Source: Fretibacterium sp. OH1220_COT-178 (lineage in GTDB: Bacteria; Synergistota; Synergistia; Synergistales; Aminobacteriaceae). From it: a stretch of DNA of 60,316 bases. The stretch lies in NCBI RefSeq assembly GCF_003860125.1, contig NZ_RQYL01000020.1:1-60316 (forward strand), written 5' to 3'. The position numbers and the translations under genes were made by a program. A model generated the notes under the pieces. It did no database searches and was not told the origin of the DNA. It worked only from the letters and a program-made list of their open reading frames with translations. This document shows positions 8,281 through 18,331 of the stretch, one piece after another (the first letter of the stretch is position 1; each line of letters starts with the position of its first letter).

Positions 8281-9327
8281 TCAGACGATCACGCCAGAGG
8301 CCGCCAGGACCTCCCCCCTGTAAAGCGCCAGGCGCTGCCCCGGCGCCGGGGCGAACTGCGGCTGCTCGAACGAGACCGAGAGCTCCGCACCGCCCAGGCT
8401 CAGGATCCGGCAGGGAGCAAGGGGCGAGCGGGAGCGCGTCTTCCCCGCGAGTCCGTCCCGCTCCTCGAGAAGCTCCGGGGCCAGCAGGTTGGGCCTCGCC
8501 GCATGCACGACCGTCCGAAACGCGGCCTCCCTCGGCCCCACGACGAGGGCGTTATGGGGAACGTCTAGCCTCAGGACGTAAAGCGGGTGCGGCGCGGCGA
8601 TGCCCAAACCCTGCCTCTGCCCCGGCGTATACCGGGACAGCCCCGAGTGGCGCCCCAGCAGCCGCCCCTCTTCGTCCCGAATCGGCCCCGGCCCGGCGTC
8701 CCCGACCCACTCCCGGTAGTCCGCCCCCGCAAGAAAGCAGACTTCCATGCTGTCGGGCCGCTCGGCAACGGGCAGCCCCGCCCCGCGCGCGATCTCCCGG
8801 ACCTGGGGCTTCGTCAGCTCCCCCAGAGGAAAACGGACGCGCTTCAGGCGCGCCCGGTCGATATCGCAGAGGAAATAGCTCTGGTCCCGCTCCCGGTCCG
8901 CGGCCCGCGCCAGAAGCGGTCCGGACGCGGACGCCAGGATGCGGGCGTAGTGCCCGGTGGCGACGGGAACGGAGTCGTCCTCCGCCCACCTGGAGGCGGC
9001 GTCCATCAGCAGGCCGAACTTGATGGAACGGTTGCAGTCCGCACAGGGATTGGGCGTCCGCCCCTCCCGATAGGCGCGAAGAAAGGGATCGACGACCTCC
9101 CGGCGAAAGGAGTCCCCGGCCTCCACGATGCGATGCGGAATGCCCAGCGCCTCGGCAATGCGGGCCGCGGACTCCCCCGTCTCGACCGGCTGGCCGCGCC
9201 CCGGAATGCGAAGGGTCAGCCCCCAGACCGTCCAGCCCTCCCGACGGAGCAGGAGGGCCGCGACGGTGCTGTCCACGCCGCCGCTCATCAGCAGGACGAT
9301 CGTTCGGCCCCCAGCCATGTCGCCCAT
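8281..9327 (-). CDS. mnmA: tRNA-specific 2-thiouridylase MnmA
   Basis: ATP-dependent enzyme that puts sulfur on U34 of tRNAs for Lys, Glu and Gln. 348 residues, close to the usual length. The PP-loop is LLMSGGVDST at about residues 12-21. The two catalytic cysteines are in PNPCADCNRS (about 95-104) and DSMEVCFLAG (about 190-199). The tail is the beta-barrel domain typical of MnmA. It lies 15 bases downstream of proC on the same strand. Confidence 0.96.
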   Translation of the reverse strand: MGDMAGGRTIVLLMSGGVDSTVAALLLRREGWTVWGLTLRIPGRGQPVETGESAARIAEALGIPHRIVEAGDSFRREVVDPFLRAYREGRTPNPCADCNRSIKFGLLMDAASRWAEDDSVPVATGHYARILASASGPLLARAADRERDQSYFLCDIDRARLKRVRFPLGELTKPQVREIARGAGLPVAERPDSMEVCFLAGADYREWVGDAGPGPIRDEEGRLLGRHSGLSRYTPGQRQGLGIAAPHPLYVLRLDVPHNALVVGPREAAFRTVVHAARPNLLAPELLEERDGLAGKTRSRSPLAPCRILSLGGAELSVSFEQPQFAPAPGQRLALYRGEVLAASGVIV

Positions 9328-9342
9328 CGAAGGAGGCCGCTC

Positions 9343-10158
9343 CTACTTCAGACTCTGCACGACCTTCTCGGTCAGAACCCGCCCCTTCTCGGCGGTGGAA
9401 AGGACGGCCCGCATCATCGTGCCGCGCGCGCCGGACCGCTCGAGCTCGGCGATCCCCTCGATGGTCATGCCGCCCGGGGTGCAGACGTCGTCCCGCAGGG
9501 CCGCCGGCGCCTTCCCGGAGTCCATCGCCAGGCGGGCCGCCCCCAGGACCGCGGCGGCCGACGCCTTGTAGGCCAGGTCCTTGGGAAGCCCCGCCTGAAT
9601 GCCCCCCATCGCCGCCGCCTCCAGCAACGAGAGGAAGAACGCCGGGCCCGCCCCCGTGAGGGCCGTGAGCGCGTCCAGACTCCTCTCCTCGGCGAAATCG
9701 GCCGGCCCCACGAGGGAGAAGGTCTCCAGGAGCAGCGCCCTGTCCGACTCCGTGGCGGAGTCCGAGGGGGCGATGCCCGTAAAGGCGACGTTCATCGCCG
9801 CGCAGATGCTCGTCATCGCACGGGCCCAGCGGGCCTCCGGGGCGGCTTGAGCCAGGAGCTCCAGGGGAACGGCCGCGGCCAGCGATACGCAGAGCTTTCC
9901 CTTCAGAAGGGACGCCAGCTCCCGCACCACCCCCAGGGTCAGGTGGGGCTTCAGGGCGAACATCACCATCCCGCACTCCGAGGCGACCCGCACGTTGTCC
10001 GAGATCAGGTCGACCCCGTCCGCCCGGACATGGGCCAGACGCTCGGGATAGGGATCGGCGGCCATGACGCGGCAACCGGCCTTGGCCAGCCCGCGGGCGA
10101 CCGCCCCTCCCAGGGCCCCGGCCCCGACGATACCCATACGCAAATCCTTTAAGGCCAT
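9343..10158 (-). CDS. proC: Pyrroline-5-carboxylate reductase
   Basis: Last step of proline synthesis: NAD(P)H reduction of 1-pyrroline-5-carboxylate. 271 residues. The N-terminal dinucleotide site is MGIVGAGALGGAVARGL. The family signature appears as ALTGAGPAFFLSLLEAAA (about 165-182) and continues to CTPGGMTIEGIAELE. ATG 10158 has AAGGAGGAG 7 bases upstream; the open frame extends to a poorer GTG at 10185. It lies between rlmB and mnmA in a loose minus-strand housekeeping cluster. Confidence 0.95.
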   Translation of the reverse strand: MALKDLRMGIVGAGALGGAVARGLAKAGCRVMAADPYPERLAHVRADGVDLISDNVRVASECGMVMFALKPHLTLGVVRELASLLKGKLCVSLAAAVPLELLAQAAPEARWARAMTSICAAMNVAFTGIAPSDSATESDRALLLETFSLVGPADFAEERSLDALTALTGAGPAFFLSLLEAAAMGGIQAGLPKDLAYKASAAAVLGAARLAMDSGKAPAALRDDVCTPGGMTIEGIAELERSGARGTMMRAVLSTAEKGRVLTEKVVQSLK

Positions 10159-10219
10159 GACGCAAACTCCTCCTTCTTTTCCCACCGCTCCGGCGGAGCG
10201 GACATGAGACTCCGCAGCG

Positions 10220-11110
10220 CTATCGGGACGGAGAACGCCGTTTTCTGCACCACTCGAACATCCCCAGGGCCGCGGCCACGCTCGCGTTCAGGGAGCCCAC
10301 GCCGCCCTGGATGGGGATGCGCAGCAGCTGGTCGCACTTCTCGGCCACGAGACGGGAGAGCCCCTCGCCCTCCGCGCCGACGACCAGAGCCATGCGGGCG
10401 GGAAGCTCGTCGTCCCAGAGGGTCTGCCGTGCCGATCCCTCCAGTCCGACGACCCAGAAATCGGACGCCTGAAGCTGCTCCAGGGTCCGGGCGATGTTGA
10501 CCACCGGAATCATCGGCAGGCGAAGCGCCGCCCCCGCACTGGTCTTCACCACCGTCCCGCCGGGCAGGGCCGAACGCCGCCGGGCGTAGACCACCGCGGC
10601 CGCCCCGGCCGCCTCCGCGGACCGCACGACGGCCCCCAGGTTGTGCGGGTCCTCGACGTGGTCCAGGACGACGATCAGGCCCGGGCTGTCCTTCGGCAAT
10701 CCCTTCAGAAAGGGGACGAGCTCCACGGGCGCCGTCTCGGTCACCCGACAGGCCACGCCCTGATGGCGCACGTCCGGACAGAGCTTGTCCAACGCCTCGG
10801 GAGCGACCATCTGATACACCACCCGCCCGGCCCGCGCCGCGTCCACGAGCTCGTCCAGAAACGGGGGGCGCACGTTGTTCGCGATCAGCAGTCGGGTACA
10901 GCGGGAGGGGTTCCCCCTGACCAGATCCAGGACCGGCTGGCGGCCCCAGCAGACGTCGTCCGGCGGCACCGGACGCTCCGCTGGCTCCTTCCTCCAGGGC
11001 TTCGTCCCCGCAGGGCGAGCGGATCGCGGCATGCCGGCACCGGCACCGCCTCGGCCGCCGAAGTCCCGCCTTCTGCCCCCGCCCGTTTTTCCATCGAATT
11101 TACCCGGCAT
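10220..11110 (-). CDS. rlmB: 23S rRNA 2'-O-ribose methyltransferase, RlmB/TrmH (SPOUT) family
   Basis: SAM-dependent methyltransferase of 296 residues. A basic, Gly/Arg-rich tail of about 45 residues precedes the substrate-binding domain (CWGRQPVLDLVRGN). The SPOUT knot motifs are DHVEDPHNLGAVVRSAEA (motif 1), LVVGAEGEGLSRLV (motif 2) and GSLNASVAAALGMFE (motif 3). The start overlaps the end of uvrA by 11 bases, suggesting coupled translation. The exact modified nucleotide (Gm2251 in RlmB) is assumed from the family. Confidence 0.92.
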   Translation of the reverse strand: MPGKFDGKTGGGRRRDFGGRGGAGAGMPRSARPAGTKPWRKEPAERPVPPDDVCWGRQPVLDLVRGNPSRCTRLLIANNVRPPFLDELVDAARAGRVVYQMVAPEALDKLCPDVRHQGVACRVTETAPVELVPFLKGLPKDSPGLIVVLDHVEDPHNLGAVVRSAEAAGAAAVVYARRRSALPGGTVVKTSAGAALRLPMIPVVNIARTLEQLQASDFWVVGLEGSARQTLWDDELPARMALVVGAEGEGLSRLVAEKCDQLLRIPIQGGVGSLNASVAAALGMFEWCRKRRSPSR

Positions 11111-13970
11111 GCCTCAACTCTCCTTTGCTCTTGTTGGACTCGATCTCGTCCATGTACTCCCGAAGGAACCGGGCGGTATAGCCCCCGTCCTGGGCCGCCA
11201 CCTTCTCCGGCGTGCCCTGGGCCACCACGCGCCCGCCGCCGTCGCCCCCCTCCGGGCCGAGGTCGACGATGTAGTCTGCCGAAAGCAGGACGTCGAGGTT
11301 GTGCTCGATGAACACGACCGTGCTGCCCTGGTCGACGATGCGATGGACGATCTCCAGCAGCTTGCGGACGTCGGTGTAGAAGAGCCCCGTCGTCGGCTCG
11401 TCCAGAAGGTAGAGCGTGCGGCCGCCGAAGCGCTTCGCCAGCTCCTTGGAGAGCTTGACCCTCTGGGCCTCGCCCCCCGAAAGGGTCAGGGCCGACTGCC
11501 CCAGACGGATGTAGCCCAGCCCCGCGTCCTGGATCAGCCGCAACTTGCCCGCGATCCGCGGGATGTCCGCGAAGAACGCCACGGCCTCGTTCACCGTCAT
11601 GGCCAGCACGTCGGCGATGGACTTCCCCTTGAAGCGGACCTCCAGCGTCTCGCGGTTGTAGCGCGACCCGCCGCAGACCTCGCAGTCCACGTAGATGTCC
11701 GGCAGAAAGAGCATGGAGACCTTTACGGACCCCGCTCCGCCGCACGCCTCGCAGCGCCCGCCCTTGACGTTGAAGCTGAAGCGCCCCGGTTTGTAGCCGC
11801 GGATGTTCGCCTCCGGCAGCCCCGCGAAGAACTCCCGGATGAGGGAGAACACGCCCGTGTAGGTGGCGGGGTTGGAGCGCGGCGTGCGCCCGATGGGGCT
11901 CTGGTCGACCAGGACGATGTTGTCGAACGCGTCCGCCCCCACGATGGACTTGAACTTGCCGGGCCGCTCCCGGAAGTCCCGGTCCAACTGCCGGCGCATT
12001 CCCTTGTAAAGGACGTCGTAGAGGAAACTGCTCTTGCCGGAGCCGGAGACGCCGCTGAGGCAGGTGAAGACCCCCTTGGGAATCTTGACGTCGATGCCCT
12101 TGAGGTTGTGGTGCTCGGCCCCCTTGACGGTCAGCCAGCCCGAGGGCTTTCTGCGCGTCCGCGCCCCGGGCCGGACGATGCCGGTCGCCTCGCCCCGGAG
12201 GTAGGGGCCGGTCAGCCCCCCGCTCTCCAGCACCTCGGCATAGCTGCCGCAGTGGACGATCTCCCCCCCCAGCTCGCCCGCGGCCGGCCCCATCTCGATG
12301 AGGGCGTCCGCGGCCTTCATGGTCTCCCGGTCGTGCTCGACCACCACCACCGTGTTGCCGAGCCCGCGGATGGAGTCGAGCGTGCGGACGAGGCGCTCCG
12401 TGTCCCGCGAGTGCAGGCCGATCGTCGGCTCGTCCAACACGTAGAGCACCCCGCTGAGCTTCGACCCGATCTGGGTCGCCAGGCGGATGCGCTGGCTCTC
12501 GCCCCCCGAGAGCGTGTCCGCGCGCCTCAGGAGCGACAGGTAGCCCACCCCCACGTCCACCAGAAAGTCCAGCCGTTTGTTGATCTCCAGCATCACCTGC
12601 TCGACGATGTGGGTGTCCGCCCCCCCCAGCTCGAGCGACTTGACCACCCCGGCCAGCCGGTCGACCGGCATGACCAGCAGTTCGCCGATCCCGTAGCCGC
12701 CCACCTTGACGTGCAGGGCCTCCGGCCTGAGCCGCAGGCCGTTGCAGCTCTTGCAGACGTCCTCCACCCGATAGACCGCCAGCTCCTCCTGCACCGCCTC
12801 GGACTCCGTGTCCCGCCAGCGCGTCTCCAGCCAGTCCAGAAGCCCCTCGTACCGCCCCATGTAGGTGCGCTCCACGCCCTTCTCCTCGAAGACCATCGGC
12901 ACCCGGTCGTCGTTGCCGTGAAGGATGAAGTCCCGCACCGCACGGGGCAGATCCCCATACTTCGGGGTCAGATCCCAGCCGTACTTCTTGGCGAAGAGCG
13001 CGATCTTGCTCAGGAAGTACGGCTTCGTCTTCCAGGGCAGGAGGGCCCCCTCCGCCAAGGAACGGTCCGGGTCCACCGCCAGCTCCTCGGAAAAATGCTC
13101 GTGGCTCCCCAGCCCCGCACAGTCGGGACAGGCGCCGAACGGACTGTTGAAGGAGAAGAGGCGCGGCTCGATCTCCGGCATGGCGACGTCGCAGTCCGCA
13201 CAGGCGTAGTTCTCCGTCAGCATGTACTCCTTCCTGCCCTCCGGGACGATCAGGACGTACCCTCCCGAGAGCTTCAGGGAGGCCTCGACGGACTCCGCGA
13301 TGCGCGAACGACGGTCCTCCGTCACCTTGAGGCGGTCGACGACGACCTCGATGTCGTGCCGCTTCTTTTTGTCGAGCTCGATGTCCTCCTCCAGCCACAG
13401 GACGGAACCGTCCACGCGGACGCGGGTGTAGCCCTTCTCGCGCGTCTGGCTGAACAGATTGCGGAACTCGCCCTTCTTGCCGCGGACGAGCGGCGCCAGG
13501 ATCTCCACGCGGGAGTCCGTGTCGTTCTGAAAGATCAGCGCCAGGATCTCGTCGATGGAGTAGCGGATGACCGGCTTGCCGCACTGCGGGCAGTACGGGA
13601 CCCCGACGCGGCCGTAGAGCAGGCGCAGATAGTCGTAGATCTCCGTTACGGTCCCCACGATGGAGCGCGGGTTGTGCCCCGTCCCCTTCTGCTCGATGGA
13701 TATGGCCGGGGACAGGCCGGAGATGTCGTCCACATCCGGCTTCTTCTGCACCCCCAGGAACTGCCGCGCGTAGGCCGAGAGGGACTCCACGTAGCGCCTC
13801 TGCCCCTCGGCGTAGAGCGTGTCGAACGCCAGCGACGACTTGCCGGATCCCGACGGCCCGGTGATCACCACCAGCTTGCCGCGCGGGATGTCGACGCTCA
13901 CGTCCTTGAGGTTGTGCTCCCGCGCCCCTTTGATGCGGATATAATCGTCCAATGAAAGATCTCCTCGCAT
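11100..13970 (-). CDS. uvrA: Excinuclease ABC subunit A
   Basis: DNA damage-recognition ATPase of nucleotide excision repair, 956 residues, full length. Two ABC ATPase halves are visible: Walker [13 protein letters not shown] (about 38-49) and [12 protein letters not shown] in the second half, and signatures [12 protein letters not shown] and [12 protein letters not shown]. Zinc-binding pairs are CADC...CPDC in the first insertion and CEAC...CEVC in the second. An extra CPQC is present near residue 125. The ATG at 13970 is followed by [19 protein letters not shown] strong hairpin lies 50-80 bases upstream. Confidence 0.98.
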   Translation of the reverse strand: MRGDLSLDDYIRIKGAREHNLKDVSVDIPRGKLVVITGPSGSGKSSLAFDTLYAEGQRRYVESLSAYARQFLGVQKKPDVDDISGLSPAISIEQKGTGHNPRSIVGTVTEIYDYLRLLYGRVGVPYCPQCGKPVIRYSIDEILALIFQNDTDSRVEILAPLVRGKKGEFRNLFSQTREKGYTRVRVDGSVLWLEEDIELDKKKRHDIEVVVDRLKVTEDRRSRIAESVEASLKLSGGYVLIVPEGRKEYMLTENYACADCDVAMPEIEPRLFSFNSPFGACPDCAGLGSHEHFSEELAVDPDRSLAEGALLPWKTKPYFLSKIALFAKKYGWDLTPKYGDLPRAVRDFILHGNDDRVPMVFEEKGVERTYMGRYEGLLDWLETRWRDTESEAVQEELAVYRVEDVCKSCNGLRLRPEALHVKVGGYGIGELLVMPVDRLAGVVKSLELGGADTHIVEQVMLEINKRLDFLVDVGVGYLSLLRRADTLSGGESQRIRLATQIGSKLSGVLYVLDEPTIGLHSRDTERLVRTLDSIRGLGNTVVVVEHDRETMKAADALIEMGPAAGELGGEIVHCGSYAEVLESGGLTGPYLRGEATGIVRPGARTRRKPSGWLTVKGAEHHNLKGIDVKIPKGVFTCLSGVSGSGKSSFLYDVLYKGMRRQLDRDFRERPGKFKSIVGADAFDNIVLVDQSPIGRTPRSNPATYTGVFSLIREFFAGLPEANIRGYKPGRFSFNVKGGRCEACGGAGSVKVSMLFLPDIYVDCEVCGGSRYNRETLEVRFKGKSIADVLAMTVNEAVAFFADIPRIAGKLRLIQDAGLGYIRLGQSALTLSGGEAQRVKLSKELAKRFGGRTLYLLDEPTTGLFYTDVRKLLEIVHRIVDQGSTVVFIEHNLDVLLSADYIVDLGPEGGDGGGRVVAQGTPEKVAAQDGGYTARFLREYMDEIESNKSKGELRHAG

Positions 13971-14019
13971 GAAATTCAGGAATGAAACGGACCCCGGTCC
14001 GATTTTTCAAGCAAAACAG

Positions 14020-14052
14020 CAACGAGCGCGCCTCTCGCCGGCGCGCTCGTTG
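14020..14052. other. Strong GC-rich hairpin between uvrA and the MscS gene
   Basis: A perfect inverted repeat with 13-base arms CAACGAGCGCGCC (14020-14032) and its complement (14040-14052) around a 7-base loop. On the minus strand a T-rich run (TGTTTTGCTT) follows, so it could end or attenuate transcription entering uvrA. It may also insulate the two divergent genes. Confidence 0.6.
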
Positions 14053-14239
14053 CATTCTATCACGAGACGGTCCCGTCGTCCTCCCGAGGCCGGCGGGCTC
14101 CGCACAAGGAACGGAGAGACCCGGATTTTTTCATCCTCCCGAATTCCGAGGATGGCGCTCCCCTCGAGCAAGCGCTAAAATTGAGAGGCCCCATCGAACC
14201 CCGACGGGAGACCGCCAGCAAGAGCGAGGACGGAAAAGC

Positions 14240-16723
14240 ATGCATATTCCCAGCGCCCCCCACGGCAAAAGCCCTTCTCAGACGAAACACGGTTCCCCCG
14301 GCGGAGCCGCCCCCGTTTTCCCGAGGACACGAACGCGGCCGTTTGCGGAACGCATCCCGGCCGGTTGGCTGCTTGCGTTCGTATGCCTTCTTCTGTGCCT
14401 CGTGCCGATCGTCCCCTCGTCCCACTCCGCGTTTGCCCTCGAGGGGAGCGCCGCGGGAAACTCCACGAACGGCATCACCTTCCTTCAGCGGCGGATCAGC
14501 GAGGACATCGCCGCCCCCCGAGGGGCCGTCGAGGCCGCACTGAAGGATTTTCCCCTGGGCAGCGCCGACGTGGAGCTTCGTCTCGGGCAGCTCTCGGCCC
14601 TGACGGCCTCGGCCTCGGAGGACGTGGCGCAGTGGGGCTATCTGGAGGAGGAGCGGGAGCACTATTTCTACCTGCTCTCCGATCTGACCGCGTTCTACAC
14701 CACATACAACACGAACCTCAAGGCCCTTTCGGCCCGCCAGCAATCGGGGATCGCGACCGTGACGGTCTCCGGGGACACCGAGCCGCAGAACCTCGCCTCC
14801 GCAGACATCAACGCTTACGACGCCCTGAAGCAAAGCGTCCATAAGCTGAAGCAGGACCTGGACGTGCAGGTGTTCTACCTCCGCTCCACCCTCAACAAGC
14901 TGGACATCGCGCTGGCCAACCTGGACCGCCTCAAAAAGGATGCGGCCCCGCAGAGCGAGGGCACCAACGGGGGCGACGACGCCCGAAAGCCGCGCATCAA
15001 GGCTCTGGAGCTCGAGAGCGCAAGGCTGAAGATCGCCTCGGCGTGGCTTCAGGCCCGAGAGGCGAAAATGCGCTGCGACGAGATCATCGACAGGATCCTT
15101 CAGGGCCAGACCAGGATGGAAAGGATCCAGGCCTCCCTGACCTTCTCCGAGCAGACCCTGAACCAGAACGTGGAGGCCCTGCAAAAGCGGATAGACGAGC
15201 TGAAGCAGCAGCTGAACGCAGCCAAGGAAAAATTCGACGAGGCCTCGGCCTCCCTCAACCAGGCGCGGGCGGCCATCACCTCCGACAGCGTCGACCTCGC
15301 CACCCTGACCCCCTCGAGCTCCCGTTATATGGAGCGCTTGGCGAACCTGAATTACTGGGAGTTCTACACCAGCCTGCTCCAGGACGAGATCGAGCTTCTC
15401 ATCAACGCACAAAAAATCTGGAGGGCCCGCTATCAGCTCTTCAACAACAAGGCGTCGGGTGAGGAGATATGGCAATACAGAAACGACGCCCAGGACAGGA
15501 TCACGGGGCTCCAGACCCACCTCGAGAGCATCCGGGCCCTGCAGAACGATTTCTACCAGCGCATCGCGACGACCCGTGCCCAGGCGAGCGAGGCGACGGG
15601 GAAGACGAAGCAGAACCTGAACCAGATGCTCCAGGCCCAGCAGAACACGATCACGAACGTTCTCAATCGCTACACCTTCCTTCTGCCCAACCAGATTCTG
15701 CTGGAGCGCACCCTTTACGAGGAGGCCGGCGCCCGGATCGACACGCTGCGCCTGGCCGAGAAGGTCGGGGACTTCAGCAAGAAGACGTTCCTGAGCTTCT
15801 GGCACACGGAGCTGTGGAAGGGCGAGGACTACTCCGTCACGGTCAGCAAGCTGGTCACGGCCCTTCTGGTGTTCATATCCAGCTTTTTCCTGAGCGCATG
15901 GGGCAGCCGCTGGATCCAGCGCCGGATGATCCGGCGCTTCTCGTCGAGCGTCACGGCGGCCAACGCCACGCAGCGCATCATCTTCTACATCCTGTGGTTC
16001 TCGTTCGTCCTGATCGCGCTCCAGATCGTCGGCATCCCCCTGACGGCCTTCGCCTTCCTGGGCGGTGCCCTGGTCCTGGCCATCGGTTTCGGCGCCCAGA
16101 CCCTGTTCAACAACCTGATCAGCGGCTTCATCATCATGTTCAGCCGCCCGTTCCAGATCGCGGACACCATCGAGGTCGACGGGATCGCGGGAACCGTCGA
16201 GGAGATCGGGTCCCGCTCCACACGGGTCAAGACCTGGGAGAACGTCGACGTGATCCTGCCCAACCGCTACCTGCTGGAGAACCGGGTGATGAACTGGACG
16301 GGCTCGGACAAGAAGAAGCGCGACACCCTGAAGGTCAGCGTGTCCTACGGCTCCGACTCCCGCCGCGTGGAGGAGCTGCTTCTGAAGGTCCTGAAGGACC
16401 ACTCCAAGGTGCTGAAGGACCCCGCGCCCTTCGTCCTGTTCAAGGAGTTCGGCGAGAGCGGCCTGGACTTCATGCTCTATTTCTGGGTGGACCTCGGCGT
16501 TGCCTCCTCCCCGAAGGTCGCCAGCGACATGCGCCATCACATCCATTCCCTGTTCCGCAGCGAGGGCATCAGCATACCCTACCCCCACCTGGACGTCCGC
16601 CTCTGCCCCGAGCCGGAAGCGCACGAGGAAAGCCCTTTGCCCGGAAGGGAGAAGGCGGCCCCGCAGGATAAAAATGCCGCTTCCCCCAAAAATACGGGCG
16701 TTTCGCGGCAGGGCACGACATGA
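14240..16723 (+). CDS. Large MscS-family mechanosensitive channel
   Basis: Osmotic-release channel of 827 residues. After a short basic tail, a hydrophobic stretch near residues 36-56 looks like a signal or first membrane segment. A long periplasmic region rich in coiled-coil (about 90-500) follows. Then come the C-terminal membrane helices and the MscS pore and beta domain: FLGGALVLAIGFGAQTLFNNLISGF, FQIADTIEVDG, VILPNRYLLENRVMNW. The architecture resembles MscK/YbiO rather than small MscS. ATG 14240 is chosen because the upstream frame lacks membrane or family features. Its stop overlaps the next start (ATGA). Confidence 0.9.
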   Translation: MHIPSAPHGKSPSQTKHGSPGGAAPVFPRTRTRPFAERIPAGWLLAFVCLLLCLVPIVPSSHSAFALEGSAAGNSTNGITFLQRRISEDIAAPRGAVEAALKDFPLGSADVELRLGQLSALTASASEDVAQWGYLEEEREHYFYLLSDLTAFYTTYNTNLKALSARQQSGIATVTVSGDTEPQNLASADINAYDALKQSVHKLKQDLDVQVFYLRSTLNKLDIALANLDRLKKDAAPQSEGTNGGDDARKPRIKALELESARLKIASAWLQAREAKMRCDEIIDRILQGQTRMERIQASLTFSEQTLNQNVEALQKRIDELKQQLNAAKEKFDEASASLNQARAAITSDSVDLATLTPSSSRYMERLANLNYWEFYTSLLQDEIELLINAQKIWRARYQLFNNKASGEEIWQYRNDAQDRITGLQTHLESIRALQNDFYQRIATTRAQASEATGKTKQNLNQMLQAQQNTITNVLNRYTFLLPNQILLERTLYEEAGARIDTLRLAEKVGDFSKKTFLSFWHTELWKGEDYSVTVSKLVTALLVFISSFFLSAWGSRWIQRRMIRRFSSSVTAANATQRIIFYILWFSFVLIALQIVGIPLTAFAFLGGALVLAIGFGAQTLFNNLISGFIIMFSRPFQIADTIEVDGIAGTVEEIGSRSTRVKTWENVDVILPNRYLLENRVMNWTGSDKKKRDTLKVSVSYGSDSRRVEELLLKVLKDHSKVLKDPAPFVLFKEFGESGLDFMLYFWVDLGVASSPKVASDMRHHIHSLFRSEGISIPYPHLDVRLCPEPEAHEESPLPGREKAAPQDKNAASPKNTGVSRQGTT

Positions 16724-17145
16724 GCGGGAAGGAAGGCCGGGAAAAGATCGTCCGGCTGTGGTTCGACATGTGGCTGAAAAAAAGCGACCTGGGGATCCCC
16801 GATATCTTTGCCGACGACGCCGTCTACATCGAAAGCTGGGGGCCCGAATACCGGGGCGCGGCCAGGATCCGGCAGTGGTTTGAGGAGTGGAACACCCGCG
16901 GGAGCGTCCTTCGGTGGGACATCCGGCAGTTCTTTCACAAAGGGGACCAAACCATCGTCGAGTGGTATTTCAAAAATGCCATGAACGACGGACAGATTCA
17001 GGCATTCGACGGCATGTCGCTGATCGAATGGCGGGACGGCAAAATCCGGCTTCTGAAAGAATTCGGCTGCAACGAAAACCGCTACGATCCCTACCGGAAC
17101 GGAGCGGAGCCGCATTTCAGGGACGAAAGGACGCTGTGGTTTTGA
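16720..17145 (+). CDS. NTF2/SnoaL-like domain protein
   Basis: Small soluble protein of 141 residues with the cone-shaped NTF2-like fold pattern: LWFDMWLKKSDLGIPDIFADDAVYIESWGPEYRGAARIRQWFEEW, then repeated strands ending in SLIEWRDGKIRLLKEFG. Such proteins are enzymes or ligand binders of varied function. It is translationally coupled to the MscS channel by a 4-base ATGA overlap. No catalytic set is diagnostic. Confidence 0.75.
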   Translation: MSGKEGREKIVRLWFDMWLKKSDLGIPDIFADDAVYIESWGPEYRGAARIRQWFEEWNTRGSVLRWDIRQFFHKGDQTIVEWYFKNAMNDGQIQAFDGMSLIEWRDGKIRLLKEFGCNENRYDPYRNGAEPHFRDERTLWF

Positions 17146-17297
17146 CGCCCGGCTGTGCCCGGAACGGAGCCCTTCCCTTGCCCGTCGCCCAGTCCCTGCA
17201 AACGAGGCCGCCCCACGACGGGAATGGGACAGCTTGAAGGCATCTCTTATGCCGTTGTCGACCACAACGTAAATCGCGGCTCCCCGTCTGTCCTCAT

Positions 17298-17340
17298 GCC
17301 GTCGACGTTCCCCGGAAAGGCCGGGGGGGCGTTGACGGCA
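17298..17340. repeat. Array hairpin 1 (after the last array gene)
   Basis: GC-rich hairpin with core CCCCGG AAAGG CCGGGG at 17310-17326. The outer arms are TGCCGTCGACG and CGTTGACGGCA with one mismatch. A second hairpin (TGACGGC...GCCGTCA) overlaps the stop codon of the gene ending at 17348. It belongs to the four-copy set in this array. Confidence 0.8.
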
Positions 17341-17347
17341 TGGGCCG

Positions 17348-17989
17348 TCATCCGACCAGCCGCCCGCCTTTCGACCCTTTCGAGGGGGCGTTCAGACGCC
17401 ACCCCGCCTCTCGGTCGTACCGGACGTAGCCGCTGTTCCACGCCCAGCCCAGGATCGCACGGCGCAGCTCCCCCATACGCGCCCGGTCGGAAAGGTCCGG
17501 GTCCAATCCCTCACGCAGCGCACGGGACAGTGCTCGACATTGGGGCATCCATTCGCCATAAATCTCGAGCGACAGCATGAGGAGCGGGATGCCCAGGAGA
17601 ACAACGAGAACGATGGACACGTAAAAAAACGGTCCCAGGCTATCCGCCACGGAAGCGCGTTCGAGATCGTCCACAAAACTGCCCAGACTCCAATTGCCGA
17701 GGAACAGGGCCATGGACGCGACAGCCAAGATCCCCCATACCGCTTTGCAGTAATAGGCAAAGACACGCAGGTAAGGATTGTCGGAAGCCCAGATACGCAA
17801 AAATTCCCTGGGGGTGGATGTATTATGGGCGGGACAGAAGAACCATCGCCCCTCACCACGAAATTTCCGGACATAGACTTTATTCAGCCCGCCATACCAC
17901 AGGGACAGCATAACCTCCTCGGTCAGCGCCGCCTTGGCCTCCTCGTCACATGACCCCAGACTTCCTCGTCGAGTCCCTGTTCTCATCAT
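17348..17989 (-). CDS. Tandem-array membrane protein, C module alone (paralog H)
   Basis: Unrecognised family; 213 residues. It starts with SLGSCDEEAKAALTEEVM, then the array motif LSLWYGGLN (about residues 29-37). Next come the WASDNPYLRVFAYYCK motif, two membrane segments (about 78-98 and 118-140) and a charged cytoplasmic tail with GLDPDLSDRARM, ELRRAILGW and GYVRYDRE. The last 45 residues are nearly identical to those of the gene at 21253-22266. It begins 6 bases after its N-module partner (17996-18331), so the pair looks like a split version of that fused gene. No catalytic residues are evident. Confidence 0.7.
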   Translation of the reverse strand: MMRTGTRRGSLGSCDEEAKAALTEEVMLSLWYGGLNKVYVRKFRGEGRWFFCPAHNTSTPREFLRIWASDNPYLRVFAYYCKAVWGILAVASMALFLGNWSLGSFVDDLERASVADSLGPFFYVSIVLVVLLGIPLLMLSLEIYGEWMPQCRALSRALREGLDPDLSDRARMGELRRAILGWAWNSGYVRYDREAGWRLNAPSKGSKGGRLVG

Positions 17990-17995
17990 TTTTCC

Positions 17996-18331
17996 TCATG
18001 CTTTTTTACCTTCGCGGCAATTTTTCGACATGTAAAATCGTATGGTATTTATTATGCTCGATGCCGCTATCACAATAATGTACATTGCTATCATCGACAA
18101 CGAATATGATTCCATTCTGCTCCCCCAGATAAAAAACAATCCCAGCAGAATCCCGCCGCAGTTCTGCTGTATCTGGAAGACGACATCCCACCGGGCATAT
18201 TCGTCAACGGAGGATCTTTTCCGTTCCCCAATACGCCCCAGCCGCCGCAAGCGCACCCAGGGAACGAAGAACAACCAACCGGACACCGCCACCAACCACA
18301 GAAGCCCCAGTACGAACCGCAGCGTCGTCAT
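17996..18331 (-). CDS. Tandem-array membrane protein, N module alone (paralog G)
   Basis: Unrecognised protein of 111 residues with the array's N module: TLRFVLGLLWLVAVSGWLFFVPWVRL as the first membrane segment, DEYARWD in a loop, then one or two further hydrophobic segments ending in a basic tail. Its ATG overlaps the stop of the long paralog upstream by 4 bases (18328-18331). The C module follows as a separate gene 6 bases later. Product and function are unknown. Confidence 0.6.
   Translation of the reverse strand: MTTLRFVLGLLWLVAVSGWLFFVPWVRLRRLGRIGERKRSSVDEYARWDVVFQIQQNCGGILLGLFFIWGSRMESYSLSMIAMYIIVIAASSIINTIRFYMSKNCREGKKA

Noticed and set aside
10875-14055. Two open frames of over 1000 codons overlapping uvrA on both strands
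   Set aside because: uvrA has complete ABC and zinc motifs in its own frame; the others are low-complexity shadows of high-GC codon use.
14060-16624. 854-codon minus-strand frame opposite the MscS gene
   Set aside because: Antisense of a gene with clear MscS motifs; no start site or domain.
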